Positions 26,757-34,527 of a stretch of DNA of 64,000 bases are shown here, piece by piece; the stretch's first letter is position 1; every line of letters starts with the position of its first letter. Under the pieces are notes generated by a model. That model was given only the letters and a program-made list of their open reading frames with translations. It ran no database searches and was not told where the DNA came from. The DNA is from Burkholderiaceae bacterium. GTDB taxonomy: Bacteria; Pseudomonadota; Gammaproteobacteria; Burkholderiales; Burkholderiaceae_C. The DNA lies in contig JADMJJ010000007.1 in assembly GCA_018780645.1 (NCBI GenBank), forward strand, positions 1 to 64,000. Direction: 5' to 3'. A program made the translations under genes and the position numbers.

Positions 26757-27023
26757 GGCTCTGAAGTTTCGCGGGTTCTGACGGTCAATTTTGCAGACTA
26801 AGCGCAAACACGCAAGCTTGTGCGCAATGCGAAGAATGTCCCTAGTGTGACAGCCCGATCAGGGTTGATGGGGGCTTGCCGCGCGCAGCATCCGGGCGTA
26901 AAAGTAGTGACCGTGAACGGGCGCCTTGTGCGCCCGGTTTGCGCTGTATTGGCACTTCGAAGTTGTATCTGCATCACGCCCGGCCTAGCGCTGACAGGCC
27001 CGCGATTAAAACCAGGAGACAGT
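26757..27023. promoter_or_regulatory. Divergent control region of xdhC-like and coxSLM-like genes
   Basis: A 267-base gap that is less GC-rich near 26770-26850 (AAGTTTCGCG, CAATTTTGCAGACTAAGCG), where divergent promoters are expected. No regulator gene adjoins it. The coxS-like gene has a strong ACCAGGAGACAGT ribosome site at 27011-27023. No clear operator or riboswitch was identified. Confidence 0.4.
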
Positions 27024-27497
27024 ATGAGCACGGCTATCACCCTCACGGTCAATGGCAAGGCGGTTTCGCGCGAGGTCGCGCCCGACGCCCTGCTGGTGCA
27101 GTTTTTGCGCGAAGACCTGCGACTCACCGGCACCCATGTGGGCTGCGACACCGGCCAATGCGGCGCCTGCACGGTGCATGTCAATGGCCGGGCGGTGAAG
27201 GCCTGCAATGTGCTGGCCGTGCAGGCCTCGGGCACAGCGGTCACGACCATCGAAGGCCTGGCCAAGGCCGACGGCACGCTGCACCCGATGCAGGCCGCCT
27301 TCAAGGAGTGCCACGGCCTGCAATGCGGCTTCTGCACCCCCGGCATGGTGATGAGCGCCATCGACCTGGTGCAGCACGCCCCGCACGGCAGCGCGGCCGA
27401 GATCCGTGAGCAGCTGGAGGGCAATTTCTGCCGCTGTACCGGCTACCAGAACATCGTCAAGGCCATTCAGCAGGGCGCCCAGGCGATGGGCGTCTGA
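27024..27497 (+). CDS. Molybdenum hydroxylase [2Fe-2S] subunit (CoxS-like)
   Basis: A 157-residue electron-transfer subunit. Plant-ferredoxin-type cluster ligands are Cys41, Cys46, Cys49 and Cys61 (CDTGQCGAC). The second, molybdopterin-proximal cluster ligands are Cys101, Cys104, Cys136 and Cys138 (CGFCTPG, CRCTG). All eight are present. The protein carries electrons from the Mo centre in the large subunit to FAD in the medium subunit. ATG 27024 follows AGGAG; an upstream in-frame extension lacks homology. It is first in the order S-L-M, whereas classical CO dehydrogenase operons are M-S-L. Confidence 0.95.
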   Translation: MSTAITLTVNGKAVSREVAPDALLVQFLREDLRLTGTHVGCDTGQCGACTVHVNGRAVKACNVLAVQASGTAVTTIEGLAKADGTLHPMQAAFKECHGLQCGFCTPGMVMSAIDLVQHAPHGSAAEIREQLEGNFCRCTGYQNIVKAIQQGAQAMGV

Positions 27498-27500
27498 TCT

Positions 27501-27565
27501 TATGACTTGCGGGCAAGACCTTGCTGTACCCGGCAAGCTCTGGCCCCAACTGACCGGAAACAACC
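27501..27565 (+). repeat. coxS-coxL spacer related to 25161-25244
   Basis: Shares ordered blocks with the spacer before the GNAT gene (ATGACTT, GCGGG, AGACCTTG, AAGCTCT, CCCCAAC, CAACCATG). It also contains alternating CTTGC / GCAAG segments that could form mutually exclusive hairpins. A small dispersed leader element is the likely explanation. Confidence 0.5.
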
Positions 27566-29920
27566 ATGAACGCACCCCAAGCCGGCCTGATTGGCCAATC
27601 CGTCAAGCGCAAGGAAGACGCGCGCTTCCTCACCGGTCGCGGTCAGTACACCGACGACATCTCGCAGCAATTCCAGAGCTACGCCTACTTCCTGCGCTCG
27701 CCCTATGCCCACGCGAAAATCCTGGGCATCAACACCGCCGCGGCCCAGGCCGCCCCGGGCGTGCTGGGCGTGTTCACCGGCGAGCATTTCCGCGCCGTCG
27801 GTGGCCTGCCCTGCGGCTGGCTGATCACCAGCACCGACGGCACGCCGATGAAGGAGCCCAAGCACCCGATCCTGGCCGACGGCAAGGTCCGCCATGTCGG
27901 CGACCAGGTCGCGATGGTCGTGGCCGAGACCTACGAGCAGGCCAAGGCGGCTGCGGGCTTGATCGAGGTCGACTATGAAGAACTGACCCCGGTGGTGGAT
28001 ACGGCCCGGGCCAAAGGCGCGGGCAGCAGCGTCCACGACGAGGCACCCGACAACGTCTGCTACGGCTGGGCGATTGGCGACAAGGCGGCCGTTGACGCCG
28101 CCTTTGCCAGTGCCCCCCACGTCACGACCCTGGAGTTCCGCAACAACCGGCTGATCCCGAACGCGATCGAGCCGCGCGCCGCCAATGCCTCCTACAGCGC
28201 CCACGACGAGAGCTACACGCTGTATGTGGCGAACCAGAACCCGCATGTCGAGCGGCTGCTGATGTGCGCCTTCGTGCTGGGCATCCCCGAGCACAAGATG
28301 CGGGTCGTGGCGCCCGATGTCGGCGGCGGTTTCGGCTCGAAGATCTTTCTGTACGCCGAGGAGACGGCCCTGGTCTGGGCCTCCAAGCAGATCGGCCGGC
28401 CGATCAAGTGGACGGCCGACCGCAGCGAGGCCTTCCTGACCGACGCCCATGGCCGCGACCATGCGACGGTGGCCGAGCTGGCGACCGACAAGGACGGCAA
28501 GTTCCTCGCCATGCGCGTCGACACGACGGCCAATCTCGGAGCCTACCTGTCCACCTTCGCCAGCAGCGTGCCGACGATTCTGTATGCCACCCTGCTGGCC
28601 GGCCAGTACACGACGCCGCATATTTACTGCCACGTCACCGGTGTGTTCACCAACACGGCGCCGGTCGATGCCTACCGCGGCGCGGGCCGGCCCGAGGCCA
28701 CCTATGTGGTCGAGCGTCTGGTCGAGACGGCGGCCCATGAGCTGGGCATTGACCCGGCCGAGATCCGGCGGCGCAACTTCATCCACACCTTCCCCTACGC
28801 CACGCCGGTGGGGCTGACCTACGACGTCGGCGACTACGACGCCACCCTGAACCAGGTGCTGGAGCTGGCCGATGTGGCCGGTTACGCGGTACGCAAGGCG
28901 GCCAGCGAGGCCAAGGGACTGAAGCGCGGCATCGGCTACTCCACCTACATCGAGGCCTGCGGTCTGGCGCCCAGCAATATCGCCGGGGCACTGGGCGCTC
29001 GGGCAGGCCTGTTCGAGGCCGGCGAAGTGCGCGTCCATCCCACCGGCAAGGTGACCGTGTTCACCGGCAGCCACAGCCATGGCCAGGGCCATGAGACCAC
29101 CTTCGCCCAGGTGGTGGCCGACAAGCTGGGCATTCCGCTGGACGATGTGGACATCCAGCATGGCGACACCGGCAAGGTGCTGTTCGGCATGGGCACCTAT
29201 GGCAGCCGCTCGCTGTCGGTCGGCGGCTCGGCCATCGTCAAGGCGGTGGACAAGATCGTCGCCAAGGGCAAGAGAATAGCCGCCCATCTGCTGGAGGCGG
29301 CCGACACCGACATCGAGTTCGAGAACGGCCAATTCAAGGTGGCCGGCACCGACAAGGCCGTGCCCTTTGCCAGCGTCTCGCTGGCGGCCTATGTGCCGCA
29401 CAACTACCCGCTGGACAAGCTGGAGCCCGGGCTGAACGAAAACGCCTTCTACGACCCGACCAACTTCACCTATCCGGCCGGCAGCTATGTGTGCGAGGTC
29501 GAGGTCGATCCGGCCACCGGCGTCGTGCGGGTGGACCGCTTCAGCGCCTGCGACGACTTCGGCAATATCGTCAACCCGATGATCGTCGAGGGCCAGGTCC
29601 ATGGCGGCCTGGCGCAAGGCATAGGCCAGGCGCTGCTGGAGCATGGCGTGTACGACGTCGAGTCCGGCCAACTGCTCAGCGGCAGCTATATGGACTACGC
29701 GATGCCACGCGCCGACGACCTGCCGCAGTTCAACGTCGTCACCGCCAAGGGCACGCCCTGCTCGCACAACCCGCTGGGGGTCAAGGGTTGCGGCGAGGCC
29801 GGGGCGATCGGTTCGCCAGCGGCGGTGATGAACGCCGTCTGCAATGCCATAGGCGTGAAAAGCGTCGCCATGCCAGCCTCGCCGCACACGGTGTGGCAAG
29901 CTATTCAAGCCAGTCGCTGA
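27566..29920 (+). CDS. Molybdenum hydroxylase catalytic subunit (CoxL form II-like)
   Basis: A 784-residue Mo-cofactor subunit. Recognisable parts are the N-terminal hammerhead ([22 protein letters not shown]), the cofactor loop [21 protein letters not shown] (residues 369-380) and catalytic Glu744 in [12 protein letters not shown]. True form I CO dehydrogenases carry an AYxCSFR active-site loop with the Cu-binding Cys; here the loop is AYRGAGR without that Cys. This is therefore a form II enzyme whose substrate may be a purine, N-heterocycle or aldehyde rather than CO. It forms a complex with the S and M subunits encoded on either side. Confidence 0.93.
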   Translation: MNAPQAGLIGQSVKRKEDARFLTGRGQYTDDISQQFQSYAYFLRSPYAHAKILGINTAAAQAAPGVLGVFTGEHFRAVGGLPCGWLITSTDGTPMKEPKHPILADGKVRHVGDQVAMVVAETYEQAKAAAGLIEVDYEELTPVVDTARAKGAGSSVHDEAPDNVCYGWAIGDKAAVDAAFASAPHVTTLEFRNNRLIPNAIEPRAANASYSAHDESYTLYVANQNPHVERLLMCAFVLGIPEHKMRVVAPDVGGGFGSKIFLYAEETALVWASKQIGRPIKWTADRSEAFLTDAHGRDHATVAELATDKDGKFLAMRVDTTANLGAYLSTFASSVPTILYATLLAGQYTTPHIYCHVTGVFTNTAPVDAYRGAGRPEATYVVERLVETAAHELGIDPAEIRRRNFIHTFPYATPVGLTYDVGDYDATLNQVLELADVAGYAVRKAASEAKGLKRGIGYSTYIEACGLAPSNIAGALGARAGLFEAGEVRVHPTGKVTVFTGSHSHGQGHETTFAQVVADKLGIPLDDVDIQHGDTGKVLFGMGTYGSRSLSVGGSAIVKAVDKIVAKGKRIAAHLLEAADTDIEFENGQFKVAGTDKAVPFASVSLAAYVPHNYPLDKLEPGLNENAFYDPTNFTYPAGSYVCEVEVDPATGVVRVDRFSACDDFGNIVNPMIVEGQVHGGLAQGIGQALLEHGVYDVESGQLLSGSYMDYAMPRADDLPQFNVVTAKGTPCSHNPLGVKGCGEAGAIGSPAAVMNAVCNAIGVKSVAMPASPHTVWQAIQASR

Positions 29921-29947
29921 GCTGCCTCGCCAGCCAAGGAGAAACAG

Positions 29948-30736
29948 ATGCAAACATTCGCATACCAACGGCCGGCCTCGCTGGCCGACGCCGCCCGCGC
30001 CGCAGCCGGTGCCGAGGCCAAGCTGATCGCCGGGGGCCAGTCCTTGCTCGGCGCGATGAAGCTGGGCCTGGCGGCACCCGACACCCTGATCGATCTGCAC
30101 AGCATTCCCGATCTGCAGGCGATCAAGATCGAGCCGGACAAGGTCACCGTGGGTGCCATGTGCACCCATGCCACGGTGGCCGCGCACAAGGAACTGGCCG
30201 CAGCGATTCCGGCGCTGGCTTTTTTGGCCGGCAATATCGGCGACCGCCAGGTGCGCAACGTCGGCACCCTCGGCGGCAGCCTGGCCAACAACGACCCGGC
30301 CGCCTGCTACCCGGCGGCCGTGCTGGGCCTTGGTGCCACCGTGCACACCAACACGCGCAGCATCGCCGCCGATGATTTCTTCAAGGGCCTGTACGAGACG
30401 GCGTTGCAGACCAGCGAGATCATCACCGCGGTCAGCTTCCCGGTGCCCGAGAAGGCCGGCTGGCAGAAGTTCAAGCAGCCGGCCTCGCGCTTCTCGCTGG
30501 TCGGCGTGTTCGTCAGCAAAGGCCCGGCGGGCGTGCGCGTGGCCGTCACCGGTGCCGGCGCGGGCGTGTTCCGCGTCAAGGCGCTGGAGGACAAGCTGGC
30601 GGCAGGCTGGTCGGCCGCGGCCTGCGCCGGCGTCGAGGTCAGCGCCGATGGGCTGAACACCGATCTGCATGGCTCGGCCGAGTACCGGGCCTCGCTGATA
30701 CCGGTGTTGGCGGGGCGGGCGGTGGCGGCTGGCTAG
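29948..30736 (+). CDS. Molybdenum hydroxylase FAD subunit (CoxM-like)
   Basis: A 262-residue FAD-binding subunit. The two flavin-contact motifs are AGGQSLLGAMKLG (residues about 29-41) and the NVGTLGGSLANNDPAACYPA segment near 100-120, followed by the CO dehydrogenase flavoprotein C-terminal domain. It accepts electrons from the iron-sulfur subunit and passes them to an acceptor. A strong AAGGAG precedes the ATG. The gene ends the S-L-M structural set and is followed by a REP hairpin before the accessory genes. Confidence 0.93.
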   Translation: MQTFAYQRPASLADAARAAAGAEAKLIAGGQSLLGAMKLGLAAPDTLIDLHSIPDLQAIKIEPDKVTVGAMCTHATVAAHKELAAAIPALAFLAGNIGDRQVRNVGTLGGSLANNDPAACYPAAVLGLGATVHTNTRSIAADDFFKGLYETALQTSEIITAVSFPVPEKAGWQKFKQPASRFSLVGVFVSKGPAGVRVAVTGAGAGVFRVKALEDKLAAGWSAAACAGVEVSADGLNTDLHGSAEYRASLIPVLAGRAVAAG

Positions 30737-30747
30737 CTAGGCGGGCC

Positions 30748-30798
30748 CCCGGATTGCGTCCGGGCTACCTGACTTCTGTAGCCCGGATGTAATCCGGG
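30748..30798. repeat. Inverted REP-like pair between coxM- and coxD-like genes
   Basis: A reverse copy (30748-30768, variant core with GCG) and a forward copy (30778-30798, variant core with GTA) are separated by 9 bases and form a ~21-bp hairpin with a few mismatched or G-U positions. The stem ends directly at the ribosome site GGAAGGAG, and a run of eight T follows (30807-30814). It could act as a terminator or attenuator splitting structural from accessory genes, or mask the ribosome site. Confidence 0.85.
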
Positions 30799-30812
30799 AA
30801 GGAGCGTTTTTT

Positions 30813-31727
30813 TTGAGCGAAGCAGTCAGCCTGCCCGCCACCATCGATGCCACCGAGGCGCTACTGCTGGCCCACGACTATGTGCCCGAGCGGGAGCTGT
30901 CCACCGCGGTGTTCCTGGCCCTGCGCCTGCAGCGCCCGCTGTTCCTTGAGGGCGAGCCGGGCACAGGCAAGACGCAGATCGCCAAGACCCTGGCCGAGAT
31001 GCTGGGCCGGCCGCTGATCAGGCTGCAGTGCCACGAGGGCCTGGACCTGGCGGGCGCGGCCTACGAGTGGAACTATGCGCGGCAGATGCTGGAGATACGC
31101 CTGGCCGAGCGCGAGCAGATCGACCGGGCAGCGCTGACGGCCGATCTGTTCTCGCCGCGCTTCCTGATCCAGCGCGCACTGCTGCAGGCCATAGACCCGG
31201 CCCAGCCGGTCCCGCCCGTGCTGCTGATCGACGAGCTGGACCGCGCCGACGAACCGTTCGAGGCCTTCTTGCTGGAGGTGCTGTCCGACTTCCAGATCAC
31301 CATTCCCGAGCTGGGCACGGTCAAGGCCTTGCATCCCCCCATCGTCGTGCTGACGTCCAACCGCACCCGCGAGGTCCATGACGCGGTCAAGCGCCGCTGC
31401 CTTTACCACTGGGTCGGATTCCCGGACGCGGCCCGCGAGCTGGAGATACTGGCCCGGCGCGTGCCCCAGGCGCCGCAGGCGCTGGCGCGGCAGATCGTGC
31501 TGTTCATCCAGGGTCTGCGGCGGCTGGACCTGTACAAGCTGCCCGGCATTGCCGAGACCATCGAATGGTCGCGCGCGCTGCTGGAGCTGGACGCGCTGGT
31601 GCTGGACCCGGCCACCGTCAACAACACGCTGGGTGGGCTGCTCAAGTACCAGGACGACATCGCCAAGGTGCAGGGCAGCGAGGCGGCGCGGCTGCTGGAG
31701 CAGGTGCACGCGGCGACTCGCGTCTGA
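30813..31727 (+). CDS. MoxR-type AAA+ ATPase (CoxD-like)
   Basis: A 304-residue ATPase with Walker A GEPGTGKT (47-54), Walker B LLIDELD (137-143) and sensor 1 VLTSNRTREVHDAVKRRC. This is the CoxD/MoxR subgroup, which works with a VWA-domain partner to mature the Mo-Cu or Mo site of CoxL-type enzymes. The start is TTG at 30813, placed 8 bases after GGAAGGAG; no ATG lies near the conserved N-terminus. The TTG sits at the end of an eight-T run. The following CoxE-like gene overlaps by one base. Confidence 0.9.
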   Translation: MSEAVSLPATIDATEALLLAHDYVPERELSTAVFLALRLQRPLFLEGEPGTGKTQIAKTLAEMLGRPLIRLQCHEGLDLAGAAYEWNYARQMLEIRLAEREQIDRAALTADLFSPRFLIQRALLQAIDPAQPVPPVLLIDELDRADEPFEAFLLEVLSDFQITIPELGTVKALHPPIVVLTSNRTREVHDAVKRRCLYHWVGFPDAARELEILARRVPQAPQALARQIVLFIQGLRRLDLYKLPGIAETIEWSRALLELDALVLDPATVNNTLGGLLKYQDDIAKVQGSEAARLLEQVHAATRV

Positions 31728-32944
31728 TGGCCATGGACACGGCGGCCAGCGCTGCACAGCTGCCGGGTCACTTGGCCGAGAACGTCATGCACTTCGCCCG
31801 CGTGCTGCGCACGGCCGGTCTGCCGGTGGGCACCGATCGCGTGCAGCTGACCTTGCAGGCTCTGCAGGTGGCGGGCCTGGAGAGCCGCACCGATTTCAAG
31901 GCCACCCTGGCCGCCTGCATGATCGACCGCCACGAGCACCGCGCATTGTTCGAGCAGGCCTTTTACATCTTCTGGCGCGACCCCGATCTGCTGGCCCGCA
32001 TCATGGCGATGATGTTGCCCCGCGCCCAAGCCAAGCCCGGGGCGCCGCCGCCACCCGAGAACCGGCGTCTGGCCGCCGCGCTGTTCCCGAACCCGCCGGC
32101 GCTGAGCCGCCCGCAGGAGGAGGAGCGCTTCGAAATCGAGGCGCCGCTGACCTGGAGCGAGCGCGAGGTGCTCCGCACACGTGACTTCGAGACAATGACG
32201 CCCGAGGAATGGGCCCAGGCCAAGCAGGCGATCACGCAGATGCGGGGCTTCTTCGAGCGCCTGCCCACCCGCCGGATGATGGCCAGCCACCAGGCCGGCC
32301 GGGCCGACTGGCGGGCCTCGCTGCGGGCGATGGCGCGCCAGGGCGGCGAGCTGTGGGAGATGCGCCGCCGGCGCCCCCGCGAGGTCGCCGCGCCGCTGAT
32401 CGTGCTGGCCGACATCTCCGGCTCGATGAGTCGCTACTCGCGGATGCTCTTGCACTTCACTCACGCGCTGGCCGGCGCGCGCGCCGCGCCCAAGGTCGAG
32501 AGCTTTGTGTTTGGCACAAGATTGACTGCGATCACGCGTCTGCTGCGCCAGCGCGATCCCGATCTGGCCGTCGGTGCAGTGGCTCGCCGTGTGCAGGACT
32601 GGTCGGGCGGCACCCGCATCAGCGCCTGCCTGCATGACTTCAACCGTCTGTGGGCGCGGCGCGTGCTGCGCAGCAATGCCACCGTGCTCTTGATCACCGA
32701 CGGCCTTGAGCAGGGCTCGCCAGACGACCCGCAGTGCCTGGCGCTGAGCAAGGAGATGGAGCGCCTGGCCAAGAGCTGCCGGCGTCTGGTCTGGTTGAAC
32801 CCTTTGCTGCGTTACGACGCCTTCGAGCCGAAGGCCGCGGGCATACGTGCGATGCTGCCCCATGTGCAGGCCTTTGTGCCGGCGCACAATCTGGCCAGCC
32901 TTGAGGCCTTGGCCGAAGCGCTCGCCCATCCCAAATCCGCGTGA
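31727..32944 (+). CDS. VWA-domain protein (CoxE-like)
   Basis: A 405-residue protein with a C-terminal von Willebrand A domain. The metal-site motif DISGSMS is at 229-235 and a second element LLITDGLEQGSPDD lies near 325; the N-terminal ~210 residues are helical. CoxE proteins partner the CoxD ATPase as a chaperone pair for molybdenum hydroxylase active-site assembly. The ATG at 31727 overlaps the CoxD-like stop (TGATG), supporting coupled synthesis. Confidence 0.9.
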   Translation: MAMDTAASAAQLPGHLAENVMHFARVLRTAGLPVGTDRVQLTLQALQVAGLESRTDFKATLAACMIDRHEHRALFEQAFYIFWRDPDLLARIMAMMLPRAQAKPGAPPPPENRRLAAALFPNPPALSRPQEEERFEIEAPLTWSEREVLRTRDFETMTPEEWAQAKQAITQMRGFFERLPTRRMMASHQAGRADWRASLRAMARQGGELWEMRRRRPREVAAPLIVLADISGSMSRYSRMLLHFTHALAGARAAPKVESFVFGTRLTAITRLLRQRDPDLAVGAVARRVQDWSGGTRISACLHDFNRLWARRVLRSNATVLLITDGLEQGSPDDPQCLALSKEMERLAKSCRRLVWLNPLLRYDAFEPKAAGIRAMLPHVQAFVPAHNLASLEALAEALAHPKSA

Positions 32945-32948
32945 CCCC

Positions 32949-33500
32949 ATGCAACTCACAAGCCAACAAGCCCTTCCGGTCTCCCAAGCCATCGCCTGGC
33001 AGGCGCTGAACGACGTCACGATGCTGCAGGCCGCCATCCCCGGCTGCGAATCGCTGACGCTGATCGGCGAGAACGAGTACGAGGCCGCGCTGAGCGTGGC
33101 CATCGGCCCGGTCAAGGCCAAGTTCAAGGGCAAGCTGAAGCTCAGCGATCTGCAGCCACCGGCCTCCTACCGTATCGCCTTCGAGGGGCAGGGCGGCCAG
33201 GCCGGCCACGGCAAGGGTACGGCCCAGGTGCGGCTGGAAGCGGTCAGCGCCAACGAGTGCCTGCTGCACTACGAGGTGCAGGCCAGCGTGGGCGGCAAGA
33301 TCGCGCAGATCGGCTCGCGGCTCATCGATATGGCGGCGCAGAAGATGGCCCATGACTTCTTCGCCAGTTTCAATATGCTGCTGCAGCAGCGCTATGCGGT
33401 GGCGCCGGCCGAGCCCGTTGCTTCAGCTCCGGCCCGCAACCCGCTGCAGCGCCTGCTGGACTGGCTGCGCAAGCACCTGTTTTCGCGCCGAAACTCCTAG
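32949..33500 (+). CDS. CoxG-like SRPBCC protein (membrane recruitment)
   Basis: A 183-residue CoxG-family protein. MQLTSQQALPVSQAIAWQALNDVTMLQAAIPGCESL is the SRPBCC-fold start, and KAKFKGKLKLSDLQPPASYRIAFEGQGG the conserved middle. The C-terminal RNPLQRLLDWLRKHLFSRR is an amphipathic basic tail. CoxG anchors aerobic CO dehydrogenase to the membrane and has been linked to quinone delivery in mycobacteria. Here it closes the accessory set. The stop overlaps the stop of the convergent IclR gene by 4 bases. Confidence 0.9.
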   Translation: MQLTSQQALPVSQAIAWQALNDVTMLQAAIPGCESLTLIGENEYEAALSVAIGPVKAKFKGKLKLSDLQPPASYRIAFEGQGGQAGHGKGTAQVRLEAVSANECLLHYEVQASVGGKIAQIGSRLIDMAAQKMAHDFFASFNMLLQQRYAVAPAEPVASAPARNPLQRLLDWLRKHLFSRRNS

Positions 33501-34363
33501 GAGTGGCGGCCCTCCCGCAGCAGCCGCACCATCGCCAGCAGCTTCGGGCCGACCTCCTTGCGCAGCCAGTCGACACCCGGCTCCGCCTGCGGCACCGGGT
33601 TCTGGAACGCACAGTTGAAGACGATCAGCTCGCCGCCCGGTGTGCGGCCATAGGGCGCGCCCACGGCCTGCACATCGGTCAGCAGGTCGCCCTCGATGGC
33701 GCAGAAGCCCTGCTTGGCGCAGTCCTGCAGCGCCTGCTGGATGGCCGGCTCGAAACGCTCCCAGTCGCTGGGGGCCTTGACGCGGATCTCGTTGAGCACC
33801 GCCACTCGGGTGGCCTCGTCGCAGCCGGCCAGCCAGGCGCGGCCGATGGCGGTGCCGGCAATCGGCAGTGACAGGCCGGTGTCGGCCATCGGGCCGGTGG
33901 CTTGGGTGCGCCCGCGCTTGCGACTGCGGCTGGTCTCGACGAGCACGATGTTGAGCCGGTCGCGTATGCCCATAGAGACCTCGCCGCCGGTCTCGTCGGC
34001 GAGCTTCTCCATCAGCCCGCGCGCGTGCTGGCGCAGCCCGATCGAGGCCATCAAGGGATAGGTCGCCGAGAGCAGGGCCGAGCCCAGCTGGTACTTGCCG
34101 TATTTCGCGCTCGGCTTCAGGTAGCCGAGTATCACCAGGGTGTAGGTCAGGCGCGAGATGGTGGGGCGCGGCAGACCTGTGCGCTCGGATAACTCGGCAT
34201 TCGACAGCGTCGTCTCGTTGGCACTGAAGCAGCGTATCAACTCGATGCCGCGGGCCAAGGTGGTGGCGAACTGCGGGTCGCCCGCATGTTCCTCGTAGCC
34301 CAAGGGCACGCGGTGCGGTTCGTTGCGCAGATAGTGCTGGCGCTCGGTGTTCGGCTTGCTCAT
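33497..34363 (-). CDS. IclR family transcriptional regulator
   Basis: A 288-residue regulator. After a 30-residue leader, the winged helix is at about 32-95 (NAELSERTGLPRPTISRLTYTLVILGYL). The IclR effector domain (GAF-like) follows, with TGPMADTGLSLPIAGTAIGRAWLAG and GGELIVFNCAFQNP. These proteins respond to aromatic acids or small carboxylates and usually control a divergent catabolic operon. It is divergent from the TonB receptor at 34528, so it is the probable regulator of the 34.5-45.9 kb cluster. Confidence 0.9.
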   Translation of the reverse strand: MSKPNTERQHYLRNEPHRVPLGYEEHAGDPQFATTLARGIELIRCFSANETTLSNAELSERTGLPRPTISRLTYTLVILGYLKPSAKYGKYQLGSALLSATYPLMASIGLRQHARGLMEKLADETGGEVSMGIRDRLNIVLVETSRSRKRGRTQATGPMADTGLSLPIAGTAIGRAWLAGCDEATRVAVLNEIRVKAPSDWERFEPAIQQALQDCAKQGFCAIEGDLLTDVQAVGAPYGRTPGGELIVFNCAFQNPVPQAEPGVDWLRKEVGPKLLAMVRLLREGRHS

Positions 34364-34527
34364 TGATATTTGAATAATGAAATGACCGTCGACATATCGA
34401 AATGTACGTTGGTGGCTTGATGCACGTCAACATAGACTGGCCCGGACTCGCAAGACAGCGATTCGCAGGCCTCTCGCCCCGGTGTCCGGCCTGCTCCAAG
34501 CGATAACGAAAACATTCGGAGACACAG
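34364..34527. promoter_or_regulatory. IclR / TonB-receptor divergent region
   Basis: A 164-base gap with the most A/T-rich bases of the neighbourhood at 34364-34410 (TGATATTTGAATAATGAAAT). It contains a short inverted repeat ACAT-N6-ATGT at 34392-34405. Divergent promoters and an IclR-type operator are expected here, but no motif is strong enough to assign. A GGAG ribosome site precedes the receptor ATG. Confidence 0.4.

Noticed and set aside
27500-30670. 1056-codon minus-strand reading frame opposite the CoxL-like and CoxM-like genes
   Set aside because: No motif is visible and both plus-strand genes have clear family signatures.
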